The position numbers and the translations under genes were made by a program. This document shows, in pieces, positions 45,151 through 58,045 of a DNA stretch of 64,000 nt. Each line of letters opens with the position of its first letter. Positions within the stretch are counted from its first letter, which is position 1. The notes beneath the pieces are model-generated. The model saw only the letters and a list, made by a program, of their open reading frames with translations. It had not been told where the DNA came from and did no database searches. This stretch comes from Balaenoptera acutorostrata (Eukaryota > Chordata > Mammalia > Artiodactyla > Balaenopteridae), in contig NC_080068.1 in NCBI RefSeq assembly GCF_949987535.1, positions 83,477,254 to 83,541,253 of the forward strand, given 5' to 3'.

Positions 45151-46974
45151 TTTTGGGTGGTTTTTGTTTGTTTTTTGTAAAAGAACATATCAGGTAGTTT
45201 TCAGAAAGTTATAGTTTATACTTAGAAGTCCTTTACAATACATTACTGTGAAGTTTTCTTATTAATGATAAGTATGTTGTGATTTGTAAATGATAATACC
45301 CTAACTTCACAAGGCACTCGCTGAGTTTTTTATGAGTAACTACTTTAAATGGCAGCTGTTGGACAGAAATTTACTTCTATTGAGCTTTGTTGTGTTTAAT
45401 TAGGAAAGGTTATGGAGCATGTTTTATATTCCTTTTTGGCCTCAGAGTGTGATAAGCATGAGCTGACATGACAGATACTGCAGAAGATTTCCACGTTGTG
45501 AGATGTTTTGCAAAGCTTTGCATTGGGAATCCTATTAATAACAGTAAGAGCTATTGAGCGTATAATTCCCCAAGTACCTCTTCAAAAATTAACTCCAGTG
45601 GGTTAATTTTTGATTTGCAGACTACAGCGTTGGTCACAGATTTACTTTTTAGCAGACATTTGTTGGAAGTAATAAATAATAACCTTTCCCAGAATAAAAT
45701 AGTAACTGGAGGAAATAGTCAGTGTGGCCCTCTAAATTTAAATTTTCTTATGAAACCTGAAGTGAAATTCATGGTCACATTCATATGTGTAGCAAACCTT
45801 TGGGCACAAAATAATATGATGAATATTGTTAAAAATCATAATAAGTATAAACAAATTGAATGAATTATCATTTTGACTTATATCTAAGTGTACCAAATAC
45901 CCTCATCCATAGTTTTCTAAAGGTACTTGAATAGAGATATTAAAGTTAAAAATATCCCTTTTAATTAGAAATAATTGAGGGTAATGAAATTATTACAGAA
46001 ATGTTAATACAAACATTAAATACTTGTTAAAGCCAAAAAAAATATGTTTCCAAAAGTGGTAATATTAAGGGAAAATGACTTTATTTTTAATATATTCCAA
46101 AAGTAAACTAAGATAAAACCATGCGTATTCTCTATTCAAAAAATATAAGGATTGTTAAACATTGGAAATTTATGATGCCAATAAATAAAACTTTACATAC
46201 TAATAAAATGAATATATTTTCTTCAGACATGCTATTTCTATTCATTTATATGATGTACCCCTTAAACCAACATTACTACTACTGATGATAATACTAATAA
46301 TGAATTTCAGAAAATATTCATTTGTCCAGATGTCAAGATTCTGTCAAAGTCAACTAATCAGTAATAATCTAGAACAGATCAGAACAGAACAGAAAGTGTG
46401 ATTTAAGTGATAAACAGATATCACAAAGACCAAATTTATCATCCTTTATGTGATCAGGACTCAGCACAGGCTCTTACCTGGCTGTGCATATAGAATGAGA
46501 AAGCACATGAGAAATATATTAAGAATACACAGTATAAACATTAACAAGTGGCAAACTATCATCTGAAAAAAAAAAGTTGGAAAATAAAGGCAAATAGCTA
46601 AACTTACAGTGATACAGAATAAATTTAATACAGAAAACAGACATTAACTTAGAAGCCCTAATATACTACTCTATACTACTGTAGATATACGGTCTTAAGG
46701 ATGATAGTGAAATTGTCAATAAGATACATGTTGAAAGAATGAACAATTTTTGCCATCTTTGAATTACTAATATGAGATGAAATAAAATGTATGTATTGCC
46801 TACACAATTCTAGTGTGCATGTGTGTGAGAGAGCGAGAGAGAAGGGGGGGAAGAAGAAGGGGGAGGGAGAGTGAATTGCATGAGACAAGGATCTCTATTT
46901 GGTTAGGATTTATGTTTGGTTGTGGAAAAGTTGTCCACTTAAGTTAACAAGTAGATGATCATTTTTAGATTTAA
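45151..46974. other. AT-rich intergenic with a GA/G-rich patch
   Basis: No gene or nameable repeat in about 1.8 kb. A purine-rich patch with (GA)n and G runs lies at about 46824-46876. Confidence 0.5.
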
Positions 46975-48885
46975 CATGTTATAATTTACATTCAATAATA
47001 TTCACTCACTTTAAGTGTATACTTTTCTAAATTTGGTAAGTTTATCTAGTCATATAACCTGAACTGTAAGATATAGAAGAGCTACATCATTGTGGACATT
47101 TTCTCAAGCCCTTTTGCAGTCAATTCCCTAACCCCTGGCCCAAGACAACAATTGATCTGTTTTCTATCACTATCCTTTTGTCTTTGCTAAAATTTCATAT
47201 AAATTAAACCAAACACTATATAGTTCTTTTGCTCAACCTCAGCTTAGAGCAATGCTTTTGAGGTTCCTCAGTGTTGTTTTATGTGGTAATATTTCATTTT
47301 TTCAATTTACTTAGTAGTATTCCATAGAACTGATAGCCCACAATTTAGGTAGTCACCAGTTGATGAATAACTGTGTTGTTTCTAGCTTTTGTCTAATAAT
47401 AATACTACTGAGAACATTTGTGTAGAAGATTTTTTGTGTGACATATATTATTTTTATTTCTCCTTGGTAATTCAAAGAAATGGAAGGTAGATGAACATTT
47501 AACCTTGTAAATTGCTGTGATAACTGTATTCTAAAGTTGCTAAAGATGATTATCACCAGGGCAGGATGACAGCTCCACATCTCATTCACACTTGTGTTTG
47601 CCAATCTTTTCAAATTTAGCTATTTTATTGAGTACGTAAAAGTACTTTATTATAGTTTAATTTTCATTTCCCTGATGACTAGAGATATTGACCATCTTTT
47701 CATGTGCTTATTGGTTATTTGTGTATCTGCGTTTATAAACTTACTATACAAATATATCAGTTTTTTAAAATATGAGTTTTGTTTTTTCACTGTGTATGTT
47801 TTTTATATATTCTGAACATGATGATTTTGCAAATGTAACTTTGCAAATATGTTCTCACTGTGGCTTGTGTAGTCTCTATTTTGTTTAGATTTTGAGGAGA
47901 AGAAATTTTAATGTTGATAAGATTAATTGTATCTTTTTTTAATTTTGCTTTTTATAGTGTTTGAGAAATTGTTTTCATACCCAATTTCACAAAGATTTCT
48001 TCTATGTTTTCTTCTAGAAGCTTAATTATTTTAGCTCTATTTAAGTGTATGATTGATTTAGAAGTAATTTTTCTATGGAAAATTCAATGGCCTTATAAAT
48101 GTGGATTTAGTACTAGACTAGTTAATTTGTTCCATTTACATTTGTTTGTTGTAGCAATACCATGCTGTTTTTAATAGTGTTGCTTTATAGGAAGTCTAGA
48201 AGTTAGGTAGTGTCAGTTCTTCAATCTTGTTCATTTTCAAAGTTTTGACTATTCTAGATTCTTTATATTGAATATATATTTTAAGATTGCTGATTATTTT
48301 TCAGAAATCCTGGCTAGGATTTATATTTATAATGACTTGAATCTATAAATCATTTTGTGAATTGCCCTCTTAGTAATATTATCTTCTAATCCATGAATAT
48401 TCTATGGATCTTTAGATCTTTGATTCCCTATTAATATGCTTTATAGTTTTCAGTCTGCAGGTTTTGAAATTATTTAAAAACTATTTTGAATGTATTAATT
48501 TTGATTCTACTGTCAATTGATTTTATCCTATTGTCTAAATGTTTACTAATGATATTAGTATATAATTTAGTTTTATATACTGAACTTAATTCCTGTGACC
48601 TTGTTATATTTACTTATTAGTTCTAGTAGCTTTTTGTAGATTACTTAGAGTTTTCTACATAAATAATCATGTGATCAGCAAATAAAGACTATGTCTTCCC
48701 TTCATTTGATATGTCTTTTATTTATTATTTCGTGTGCTTTATTACACTGGCTAGGACATAATATGCAATTTTAGGTAGATACAGTAAAAGTAGGCATTCT
48801 GGCTTTTCTTTTTCTTAAGGAAAAAACATTCACTATTTCACCAAAATATTATATTAGCTATAGATTTTCCATAGCATCTTTTTAG
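46975..48885 (-). mobile_element. Ancient L1M, 3' half, minus strand
   Basis: Minus-strand L1 from 3'UTR to reverse transcriptase: 'TTAGTAGTATTCCATAGAAC' near 47310, 'TTCATTTCCCTGATGACTAG' near 47663, 'CAAATATGTTCTCACTGTGG' near 47843, 'AGCAATACCATGCTGTTTTT' near 48154 and 'AGCTTTTTGTAGATTACTTA' near 48628. No open frame of useful length remains. It is older than the L1s at 17.7 and 52.9 kb. Confidence 0.85.
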
Positions 48886-48959
48886 TAAATATTATATAAA
48901 TACAATTATTTGTATATTATTGTTTATATATTTATAATTATAATTTATATACAAATTTA

Positions 48960-49375
48960 CACCCACTATCTAAAAGTAAAACATTCCTATGGAACCTTTT
49001 GTAAGCATAAATGGTGTAAAGAAGCAATTACCTTAGGACACGTCTTACCAACAAATGTGCAAAATAAACCAAGGTAAAGCACAGATGCTCACAGACCACA
49101 GACACAGTCCAAAGCTCTGGTGGCTTGATACTGAGATGCTGAGTGTACTTCCCTGGGAAGGAGATTGGTGATGCCACTCTCACTGCTCCAGGTGTGCAAT
49201 GCCTCTATAACGGCTCAATGGAAAACAAACGCTGAATGCCATTTTTGCTTTTGCATTTTCCCGTTAAAATCCTCTTTAGATTTCTTTTGGTTAGCAAAAG
49301 CAGGTACTAATGTAGGTCTTTCGTCCAATGGAATGGCATAAGGCAAACTTTCCAAAAGTAGGGGATATCTGTGTT
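48960..49375. mobile_element. DNA transposon-like element inside the old L1
   Basis: The segment starts CACCCACTATCTAAAAGTAA after a TA and ends CCAAAAGTAGGGGATATCTG before another TA, with AT-rich L1 remnants beyond both sides. The interior is more GC-balanced and has no long open frame. It resembles a mid-repetitive mammalian element of Tigger/mariner type. Terminal inverted repeats are weak to my eye. Confidence 0.5.
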
Positions 49376-49519
49376 TATATATCTTGTGTAATATATGCAA
49401 AGTTATATACTAATAACATTGACATATTATATATTTATAATCATATAATATATATAATTATAATATTTTATAAGTAAAACAGCGAATTACATTTACATAA
49501 AATTATATAATAATAATTT

Positions 49520-50681
49520 GAAGCTCTGCTATTACTTGTATACAAATTTATAATCATTATGTCTTTCTGATGATTTGACCCTGTTATTACAATAGTTTCT
49601 CTTTTAACTCGGAAAATACTTTTTGTCTTGAGATCTATTTTATAATATTAATATAGTTACTCTAGCCTTCTTACATTTAGTGTAAATGGTATATTTTTCC
49701 TATCCATTTTTTCCAGCCTGTGACTTTATATTCAAAGTAAGTGTCCTATATACAGCAAAGAGTTGGAACTTACTGTTTTTATTGATTCTGACAATATCTT
49801 TTAATCAGTACTTAATCCAATTCCAATAATATTTAGTGCAATTATTCCCATGCTTGAGTTTTAGTCTACCTTTTTGTTACTTGTTTTTTAACTTAACTTA
49901 CTGTTAAGTTTCCTCCTTACTCCCTTTCATTTTAATTATTGAAATACTTTAAAATTTTTATTTTAATTTTTCTGTTGTATTTTTAGCTATACTTCTTTGA
50001 AATAATAGTGAGGGCTTTAGTGATTACCATATACCTCCTTAACTTCACAGTCTACATATATATAGTTATTATTATACCACTTTACCTAAAATAACTTGCA
50101 AAGTTACTTTCCACCAAACTTTATAATTCTTACACAGATTGCATCTATACATGTAAATACCACCAGATAATGTTACAACTTTCATTTTAGAGATTATTTG
50201 AGTTTTAAAAATTTAAGAAGATAAAAGCAGAGAGAAAATAGTCTTTTGCATTTACCTAGGTATTTATTATTTCTGATGAACTTCATTCTTTTCTGAGGGT
50301 CAAAGTTTCCATTTGGTATGGTTTCTCTTCAGCCTGAAGAATTTCCTTTAGTGTTATCTGTAGGGTAAGCTTGCTGGTGACAAATTCTTTTAGGTTTCAT
50401 TTATCTGCAATTGTCTTTATTTCTCCTTCATTTTGAAGGATGTTTTTGCTAGAATTCTGGGAAATATATATATATATATTTGTTCTTTAAAGATGCACTA
50501 CTCACTTGTGGAGTCCATGTTTTTTGATAAGAATTCAACATTAATCTATATATACAAACACAACACACTGTGTGTGTGATCTATGTCATTTTTCTATAGC
50601 TCTTTTCATGACTTGTTCTTTAGCTTACACCACCTTTACTATGATACACCTTTGTGTGGGCTTCTTTCCATGATGCTTATT
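49520..50681 (-). mobile_element. Ancient L1M, endonuclease/ORF1 part, minus strand
   Basis: Continues the same old L1 after the DNA element. 'TAGTTACTCTAGCCTTCTTA' near 49656 and 'AAGTAAGTGTCCTATATACA' near 49735 belong to the endonuclease region. 'GTTATCTGTAGGGTAAGCTT' near 50354 and 'GTTTTTGCTAGAATTCTGGG' near 50442 match the ORF1 end. A large part between reverse transcriptase and endonuclease is missing. Confidence 0.75.
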
Positions 50682-50695
50682 TTTTTGAGCATCTT
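50682..50695. repeat. Left target-site duplication of SINE with extra segment
   Basis: TTTTTGAGCATCTT, matched exactly at 51119-51132. Confidence 0.9.
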
Positions 50696-51118
50696 TTTTT
50701 TTTTTTTCTTTAAACCGATTGTTTTTTTTAAGAAATGAGGAATTTGGGCAAAGAAGCGACTATTTCTCATTCAGGACAAAGTACAGTGATGGAATTATTT
50801 GAGGGCAGACTTTTTTTTTTTTTTTTTTTTAAAGATTTATTTATTGATTGACTGATTGCTATGTTGGGTCTTCGTTTCTCTGCTAGGACTTTCTCTAGTT
50901 GGGGCAAGCGGGGGCCACTCTTCATCGCGGTGCGCGGGCCTCTCACTATCGTGGCCTCTCTTGTTGCGGAGCACAGGCTCCAGACGCGCAGGCTCAGTAG
51001 TTGTGGCTCACGGGCCCAGTTGCTCCGCGGCATGTGGGATCTTCCCAGACCAGGGCGCGAACCCGTGTCCCCTGCATTAGCAGGCAGACTCTCAACCACT
51101 GCACCACCAGGGAAGCCC
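50696..51118 (-). mobile_element. CHR-type SINE with apparent 3'-transduced segment
   Basis: On the minus strand the insertion reads SINE (51118 down to about 50831), a 20-A run (50830-50811), about 103 bp of non-SINE sequence (50810-50708) and a second A-run (50707-50696). One exact 14-bp duplication, TTTTTGAGCATCTT, encloses the whole unit. The SINE head CCACCAGGGAAGCC lies at 51103-51116 and the B-box region near 51055-51075. This is the layout of a SINE whose transcript ran past its own end into flanking DNA. The minus-strand open frame 50767-51129 crosses it and is not a gene. Confidence 0.9.
50708..50810 (-). other. Putative transduced flank within the SINE insertion
   Basis: Sequence unlike the CHR consensus, bounded by A-runs on both sides on the minus strand. 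It contains no TTTT on that strand, so an RNA polymerase III transcript could have read through it. It includes an internal A8. Confidence 0.7.
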
Positions 51119-52100
51119 TTTTTGAGCATCTTGTATCGCTAAATTTCTGCTTTCACCACATTTGGGAAACTATCAACCATTATTTCTATTCTCTCTCAAC
51201 TCTCCCTGTGGGATTCTCATCACATCTGTGTTTGACTGTTTGATATCATTAACGTGCACCTTAAGACTTTGCTCATTTTTTCATTATTTTTCTCTGTGTT
51301 CTTCACATTGGATAATTTTTATCATTCTGTCTTCAAATACACTTACTCATTTTTTCTGACATCTCTTTTCAGACATTAAGTCCATTTAGTGAATTTTTAA
51401 ATTTCACATAATGCAGTTTCTAGTTCTAGAGCTCCCATTGAATTCCTTTTCTGTCACTCCTAATTCATTAGTTAATTCTTTTTAGTTATTTTGTTTGAAG
51501 TTTTGTAGACTTTTTTGAATGACTTTTTTGTTTTTTTACTTTGCTTCATTAATGATTGTTATAACAGCCACTTTAAAACTTGTATAATAGTTTCAGTATG
51601 TGTTTTATTCAATGGTCAGACGTGGTTGATTCTCTTTTCTCTTATTTCTTTATATGTCAGGTAATTTGGGGTTATATTCTGAACTTTATGAGTATTAACT
51701 AGTAGATATTGTGGATCTGTTAGTATTCTCTGAGTTAAGTGCTGTCGCTTTTGTAAAATTAGGCAATAATCTTTCTGGGCTTGAAGTGAAAACTCTTGTT
51801 CTTCGCTGACAGCTCCAGCCTTAATTCATAATTTTGTCTTTAGCTGAGAATATCTGATTCTGTTTTATACATGTTGTGGTTGAAAGGTCATTTTTATAGG
51901 CAGACATATCTAGTTCTTTTCATTCTAGAATTTCCTGCAGCCACAGATTGATTGATTGATTTAAGTTTCCATGGCAAGGAGAGTATAACTTTTCTGTTCT
52001 TTTCTTTTACTGGTACACATGTCCTTATGCAGGTGTCAGGCCAGTCGACTCAACCCTAGGCGAAAATCTGCATAATGGGGAAAGTTATACTTAACAGACC
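51119..52100 (-). mobile_element. Ancient L1M, 5' part, minus strand
   Basis: Continuation of the old L1 after the SINE. 'CACCACATTTGGGAAACTAT' with 'CAACCATTATTTCTATTCTC' near 51156 matches the L1 5' side, and 'TTAAGTCCATTTAGTGAATT' near 51376, 'TTTCTAGTTCTAGAGCTCCC' near 51417 and 'GTTATATTCTGAACTTTATG' near 51671 are typical of the old L1M/HAL1 5' region. Confidence 0.75.
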
Positions 52101-52861
52101 TTACTCAGCTCCTCCAGATATATACTTACCACCATTGTCCGTCTACTTCTGTTCTCTCTCTAATTTATTTGGATGGGTTGAGAGTTGTTTTTATAGGAAA
52201 GTTCTCTGATGGAGTCTTCAAGTATTATTACTAGAAATGGAAAGGAAAATTTATTAAATATATGTTCAACTGATTTTTGAAATAGCATTTCTAATATGTG
52301 AAAGTAAACATTAGTTTGAAAAGGAAAATAAATAGAGCAAATATTCAGTCTCTTTTTTCCATTATATTTTTTTTAATCCATGTTTTGTGAAAAATACTCC
52401 TTTTTGTATATTGTTTTGTAACTAATAGCTATAGTTATTTTCATGTCCATGTTTGATTGTCTTCAAACTTGGATCGCCTGATGGTCTATTTCATTTTTTT
52501 TCCTCTCTGCTTTTGGCTATTTGTTCTTGTTTCCAATGTTCATGATGATTGCTTATTTAATGCCAAACAACGTGACAATAATAGCCAGATTGTCTGAATA
52601 ATGTTATCTTTTTCCACAAAAGACAGATTTTTTGTCAGTTAGGAATTTACTGTATGGCAGTTTAATTCTATCCAGTCAAGGGAAATGGACTGTGTTGTAA
52701 GTACTACGTAATTAAACTAGTTTTCAGTTATGAAGGTAGAGATCCTTAAGGATATTAATGAGAAATCTGGGGAATTTATTTCTCTTTTGGTGGTGTCCCT
52801 ACTCCAATTTTAATCTCCCTAATACTTGCAACTACTGAAATATATATTTAGATTTTTAGCT
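52101..52861. other. AT-rich intergenic, possible old L1 remnant
   Basis: 52430-52730 has the general feel of an old L1 5' region read backwards, but without a landmark strong enough to claim it. Confidence 0.45.
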
Positions 52862-52872
52862 TCCTAGCCATT
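52862..52872. repeat. Left flanking repeat of the large minus-strand L1
   Basis: TCCTAGCCATT, matched exactly at 58950-58960. Probable target-site duplication. Confidence 0.75.
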
Positions 52873-53199
52873 GCCTTTTCTTGATTTTGTTTTTAATATC
52901 TTTATTGGAGTATAATTGCTTTACAATGTTGTATTAGTTTCTGCGGTACAACAAAGTGACTCAGCTATATGTATACACATATCCCCATATCACCTCCCTC
53001 TTGTGCCTCCCTCCAACCCTCGCTATCCCACCCCTCTATGTGGTCGCAAAGCACCGAGCTGATCTCCCTGTGCTATGCAGCTGCTTCCCACTAGCTATCT
53101 GTTTTACATTTGGTAGTGTATATATGTCCATGCCACTCTCTCACTTCATCCCAGCTTCCCCTTCCCCCGACCCCCATGTCCTCAAGTCCATTCTCTACG

Positions 53200-56100
53200 T
53201 CTGCATCTTTATTCCTGTCCTGCCCCTAAGTTCATCAGAACCACTTTTTTTTAGATACCATATATATGCGTTACCATGCAGTATTTGTTTTTCTCTTTCT
53301 GAATACTTCACTCTCTATGACAGACTCTAGATCTATCCAACTCACTACAAACAACTCAATTTCATTTCGTTTTATGGCTGAGTAATATTCCACTGTATAT
53401 ATGTACCAAATCTTCTTTATCCATTCATCTGTTGGACACGTAGGTTGCTTCCATGTTCTGGCTATTGTAAATAGTGCTGCAATGAACATTGTGATACATG
53501 TCTCTTTTTCAATTATGTTTTTCTCAGGGTATATGCCCAGTAGTGGGATTGCTGGGTCATATGGTAATTCTATTTTTAGTTTTTTGAGGAACCTCCATAC
53601 TGTTCTCCATAGTGGCTGTATCAATATACATTCCTGCCAAGAGTGCAGAAGGGTTCCCTTTTCTCCACACCCTCTCCAGCATTTGTTTGCAGATTTTTTC
53701 ATGAATGCTATTCTGACCGGTGTGAGGTGATAACTCATTGTGGTTTTGATTTTCATTTCTCTAATGATTAGTGATGTTGAGCATCCTTTCATGTGTTTGT
53801 TGGCAGTCTGTGTATCTTCTTTGGAGAAATGTCTATTTAGGTCTTCTGCCCATTTTTGGATTGGGTTGTTTGTTTTTTTGATATTGAGCTAAATGAGCTG
53901 CTTGTATATTTTAGAGATTAATCCTTTGTCAGTTTCTTCATTTGCAAATATTTTCTCCCATTCTGAGGGTTCTCTTTTTGTCTAACTTATGGTTTCCTTT
54001 GCTGTGCAAAAGTTTTTAAGTTTCATTAGGTCCCACGTGTCTATTTTTTTAATTTCCATTACTCTAGGAGCTGAGTCAAAAAGGATCTTGCTGTGATTTA
54101 TGTCATAGAGTGTTCTGCCTAGGTTTTCATCTAAGAGTTTTATAGTGTCTGACCTTTAATCCATTTTGAGTCTATTTTTCTGTATGGTGTTCAGAAGTGT
54201 TCTAATTCCATTCTTTTACATGTAGCTGTGCAGTTTTCCCAGCACCACTTATTGAATAGGCTGTCTTTTCTCCATTGTATATTCTTGCCTCCTTTGTCAA
54301 AGATAAGGTGACCATGTGTGCATGGGTTTATCTCTGGGCTTTCTATCCTGTTCCGTTGATCTGTATTTCTGTTTGTGTGCCACTACCATACCTCCTTGAT
54401 TACTTTAGCTCTACAGTATACTCTGAAGTCAGGGAACCTAATTCCTCAAGCTCCGTTTTTCTTTCTCAAGAATGCTTTGGCTATTTGGGGTCTTTTGTGT
54501 TTCCGTACAAATTGTGAAATTTTTTGTACTAGTTCTGTGAAATATGCCATTGGTAGTTTGACAGGGATTGCACTGCATCTGTAGATTGCTTTGGGTAGTC
54601 TAGTCGTTTTCACAATGTTGATTCTTCCAATCCAAGAACATGGTATATCTCTCCATCTGTTTGAATCGTCTTTGATTTCTTTCATCAGTGTCTTATAGTT
54701 TTCTGCATGCAGGTCTTTTGTCTCCTTAGGTAGATTTATTCCTAGGTATTTTATTCTTTTTGTTGCAGTGGTAAATGGGAGTGTTTTCTTAATTTCTCTT
54801 TCTGATTTTTCATTGTAAGTTTATAGGAATGCAAGAGATTTCTGTGCATTAATTTTGTATCCTGCTACTTTTTCAAATTCATTGATTAACTCTAGTAGTT
54901 TTCTGGTAACATCTTTAGGATTCTCTATGTACAGTATAATGTCATCTACAAACAGTGACAGTTTTATTTCTTCTTTTCCAACTTGGATTATTTTATTTCT
55001 TTTTCTTCTCTGACTGCTGTGGCTAAAACTTCCAAAACTATGTTGAACAGTAGTGGTGAGAGTGGGCACCCTTGTCTTGTTCCTGGTCTTAGAGGAAATG
55101 GTTTCAGTTTTTCAACATTGAGAATGATGTTGGATGTGGTTTGTCATATATGACCTTTATTATGTTGAGGTAGGTTCCCTATATGCGCCCTTTCTGGAGA
55201 GTTTTTATCATAAATGGGTGTTGAATTTTGTTAAAAAGCTTTTTCTGCATCTATTGAGATGATCATATGGTTTTTCTCCTTCACTTTGTTAATATGGTGT
55301 ATCACACTCACTGATTTGTGTATACTGAAGAATGCTTGCATTCCTGTGATAAACCCCACTGGATCATGGTGTATGCTCCTTTTAATGTGCTATTGGATTC
55401 TGTTTGCTAGTATTTTGTTGATTATTTTTGCATGTATGTTCATCAGTGATATTGGTCTGTAGTTTTCCTTTCCTGTGACGTCTTTGTCTGGTTTTGGTAT
55501 CAGGGTAATGATGGCCTCGTAGAATGAGTTTGGGTGTATTCCTCCCTGTGCTACACTTTGGAAGAGTAGGTGTTAGCTTTTTTCTAAATGTTTGATAGAA
55601 TTCACCTGTGAAGCCATCTGGTCCTGGGCTTTTGTTTGTGGGAAGATTTTTAATCATAGTCTCAATTTCAGTGCTTGTGATTGGTCTGTTCATATTTTCT
55701 ATTTCTTCCTAGTTCAGTCTTGGAAGGTTGTACTTTTCTAAGAATTTGTCCATTTCTTCCAGGGTTGCCCATTTTATTGGCATATAGTTGCTTGTAGTAG
55801 TCTTTTATGATCCTTTGTATTTCTGCAGTGTCAGTTGTTACTTCTTTTTCATTTCTAATTCTGTTGATTTGAGTCTTCTCCCTTTTTTTCCAAATGAGTC
55901 TGGCTAATGGTTTATCAATTTTGTTTATCTTCTCAAAGAACCAGCTTTTAGTTTTATTGATCTTTGCTGTTGTTTCCTTCATTTCTTTTTCATTTATTTC
56001 TGATCTGATCTTTATGATTTCTTTCCTTCTGCTAACTTTGGAAGTTTTTGTTGTTGTTGTTCTTTTTTCTCTAATGGCTTTAGGTGTAAGGTCAGGTGGT

Positions 56101-57030
56101 TTATTTGAGATTTTTCTTGTTCCTTGAGCTAGAATTGTATTGCTATAGACTTCCCTCTTAGTACTGCTTTTGCTGCATCCCACAGGTTTTGGGTCGTTGT
56201 GTTTTCATTGTCATTTGTTTCTAGGTATTTTTTGATTTCCTCTTTGATTTCTTCAGTGATCTCTTGGATATTTAGTAGCATATTGTTTAGACTCCATGTG
56301 TTTGTATGTTTTACTTTTTTTTTTTCCTGTAATTGGTATCTAGTCTCATAGCGTTGTGGTTGGAAAAGATACTTGATACGATTTCAGTTTTCTTAAATTT
56401 ACCGAGGCTTGAATTGTGACCCAAAATAGGATCTGTCCTGGAGAATGTTCTATGGGCTCTTGAGAAGATAATGTTTTCTGTGTTTTTGGGTGGACTGTCC
56501 TGTAAATATCAATTAAGTCCATCTGGACTAATGTATCATTTAAAGCTTTCATTTCCTTATTTATTTTCATTTTGGATGATCTATCCATTGTTGAAAGTTT
56601 GGTATTAAAATCCCTTACTATTATTGTGTTACTGTCAATTTCCCCTTTTATGGCTGTTAGCATTTGTCTTATGGATTGAGGTGCTCCTATTTTGGGTGCA
56701 TAAATATTTACAGTTGTTATATCTTATTATTCAATCGATCTCTTGATCATTATGTAGTGTCCTTCTTTGTCTCTTGTAATAGTCTTTATTTTAAAGTCTA
56801 TTTTTTCTGATATGAATATTGCTACTCCAACTTTCTTTTTTTTACATTTGCATGGAATATCTTTTTCCATGCCCTCACTTTCAGTCTGTATGTGTCCCTA
56901 TGTCTGAAGTGGGTCTTTCATAGACAGCATATATACAGGTCTTGTTTTTTGTCCATTCAGCTAGTCTGTGTCTTTTGTTTGGAGCTTTTAATCCATTAAC
57001 ATTTAAGGTAATTATGGATATGTATGTTCC
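53200..57030 (-). pseudogene. L1 ORF2 remnant, many frameshifts
   Basis: Endonuclease blocks lie at 56346-56663 (FNTKLSTMDRSSKMKINKE). The finger region lies at 55668-56183 ([18 protein letters not shown]) and 55382-55693 ([20 protein letters not shown]). The catalytic [14 protein letters not shown] block is at 54821-55069. The C-terminus is at 53271-53792 ([18 protein letters not shown], where the usual HCWxEC histidine-cysteine pair is changed to HS). Each piece is in a different frame or separated by stops. Inactive. Confidence 0.92.
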
Positions 57031-57095
57031 TATACTATTTTTTAAATTGTTTTAGGTTGTTTTTATAGGTCTTTTTCTTCTCTTGTGTTTCTCAC

Positions 57096-58045
57096 CTAGA
57101 GAAGTTCTTCTAGCATTTGTTGTAAAGCTAGTTTGGTGGTGCTGTATTTTCTTAACTTTTGCTTCTCTGTAAAGGTCTTAATTTCTCTGTCAAATCTAAA
57201 TGAGAACCTTGCTGGGTAGAGTAATCTTCATTGTAGGTTTTTCCCTTTCATCACTTCAAATATATCCTGCCACTCCCTTCTGGCTTGCAGAGTTTCTGCT
57301 GAAAGATCAGCTGTTAACTTTATGGGAATTCCCTTGTATTTTTTTTTTTTTTTTTGCTTTTCCCTTGGTGCTTTTAATATATTTTCTTTGTATTTAATTT
57401 TTGATACTTTGAATAATATGTGTCTTGGCGTGTTTCTCCTTGGATTTATCCTGTATGGGACTCTCTGCACTTCCTGAACTTGATTGACTATTTCCTTCCC
57501 ATGATAGGGAAGTTTTTGACTATAATCTCTTCAAATATTTTCTCAAACCCTTTCTTTTTCTCTTCTTCTGCGACCCCTATAACTCGAATGTTGGTGCATT
57601 TAATGTAGTCCCAGAAGACTCTGAGACTGTCCTCAATTCTTTTCATTCTTTTTTCTTCGTTCTGCTCTGTGGCAGTTATTTCCACTATTATATCTTCCAG
57701 GTCACTTATCCATTCTTCTGCCTCAGTTATTCTGCTATTGATTCCTTTTAGACTATTTTTAATTTCATTTATTCTGTTCTTCATCATTGTTTTTTTGCTC
57801 CTTAGTCCTTCTAGGTCCTTGTTAAATGTTTCTTATGTTTTGTCCATTCTGTTTCTGAGATTTTGGGTCATCTTTACTATCATTATTCTGAATTATTTTT
57901 TTGATAGACTGCCTATTCCCTCTTTTTTTGGTCTGGTGGGTTTTTGCCTTGCTCCTTTATCGCTGCATATTTCTCTGTCTTCTCATTTTGTTTAAGTTTC
58001 TGTGTTTGGGGTCTCCTTTTCACAGTCTGCAGGTTCGTAGTTCCT
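57096..58045 (-). pseudogene. L1 ORF1 remnant, start codon lost
   Basis: The coiled-coil/RRM part is open at 57488-57787 (EIKNSLKGINSRITEAEEWI, then CTNIRVIGVAEEEKKKGFEK). The C-terminal part is at 57228-57470 (ETLQARREWQDIFEVMKGKN) and contains an expanded K-run from a T18-type tract near 57341-57356. The position matching the ATG of the other L1 reads ACA, and stops interrupt the N-terminal part. The stop codon corresponds to 57098-57096. Confidence 0.9.

Noticed and set aside
50767..51129. 120-codon minus-strand open frame
   Set aside because: It crosses SINE sequence and the putative transduced flank. No homology to a gene product that I recognise.
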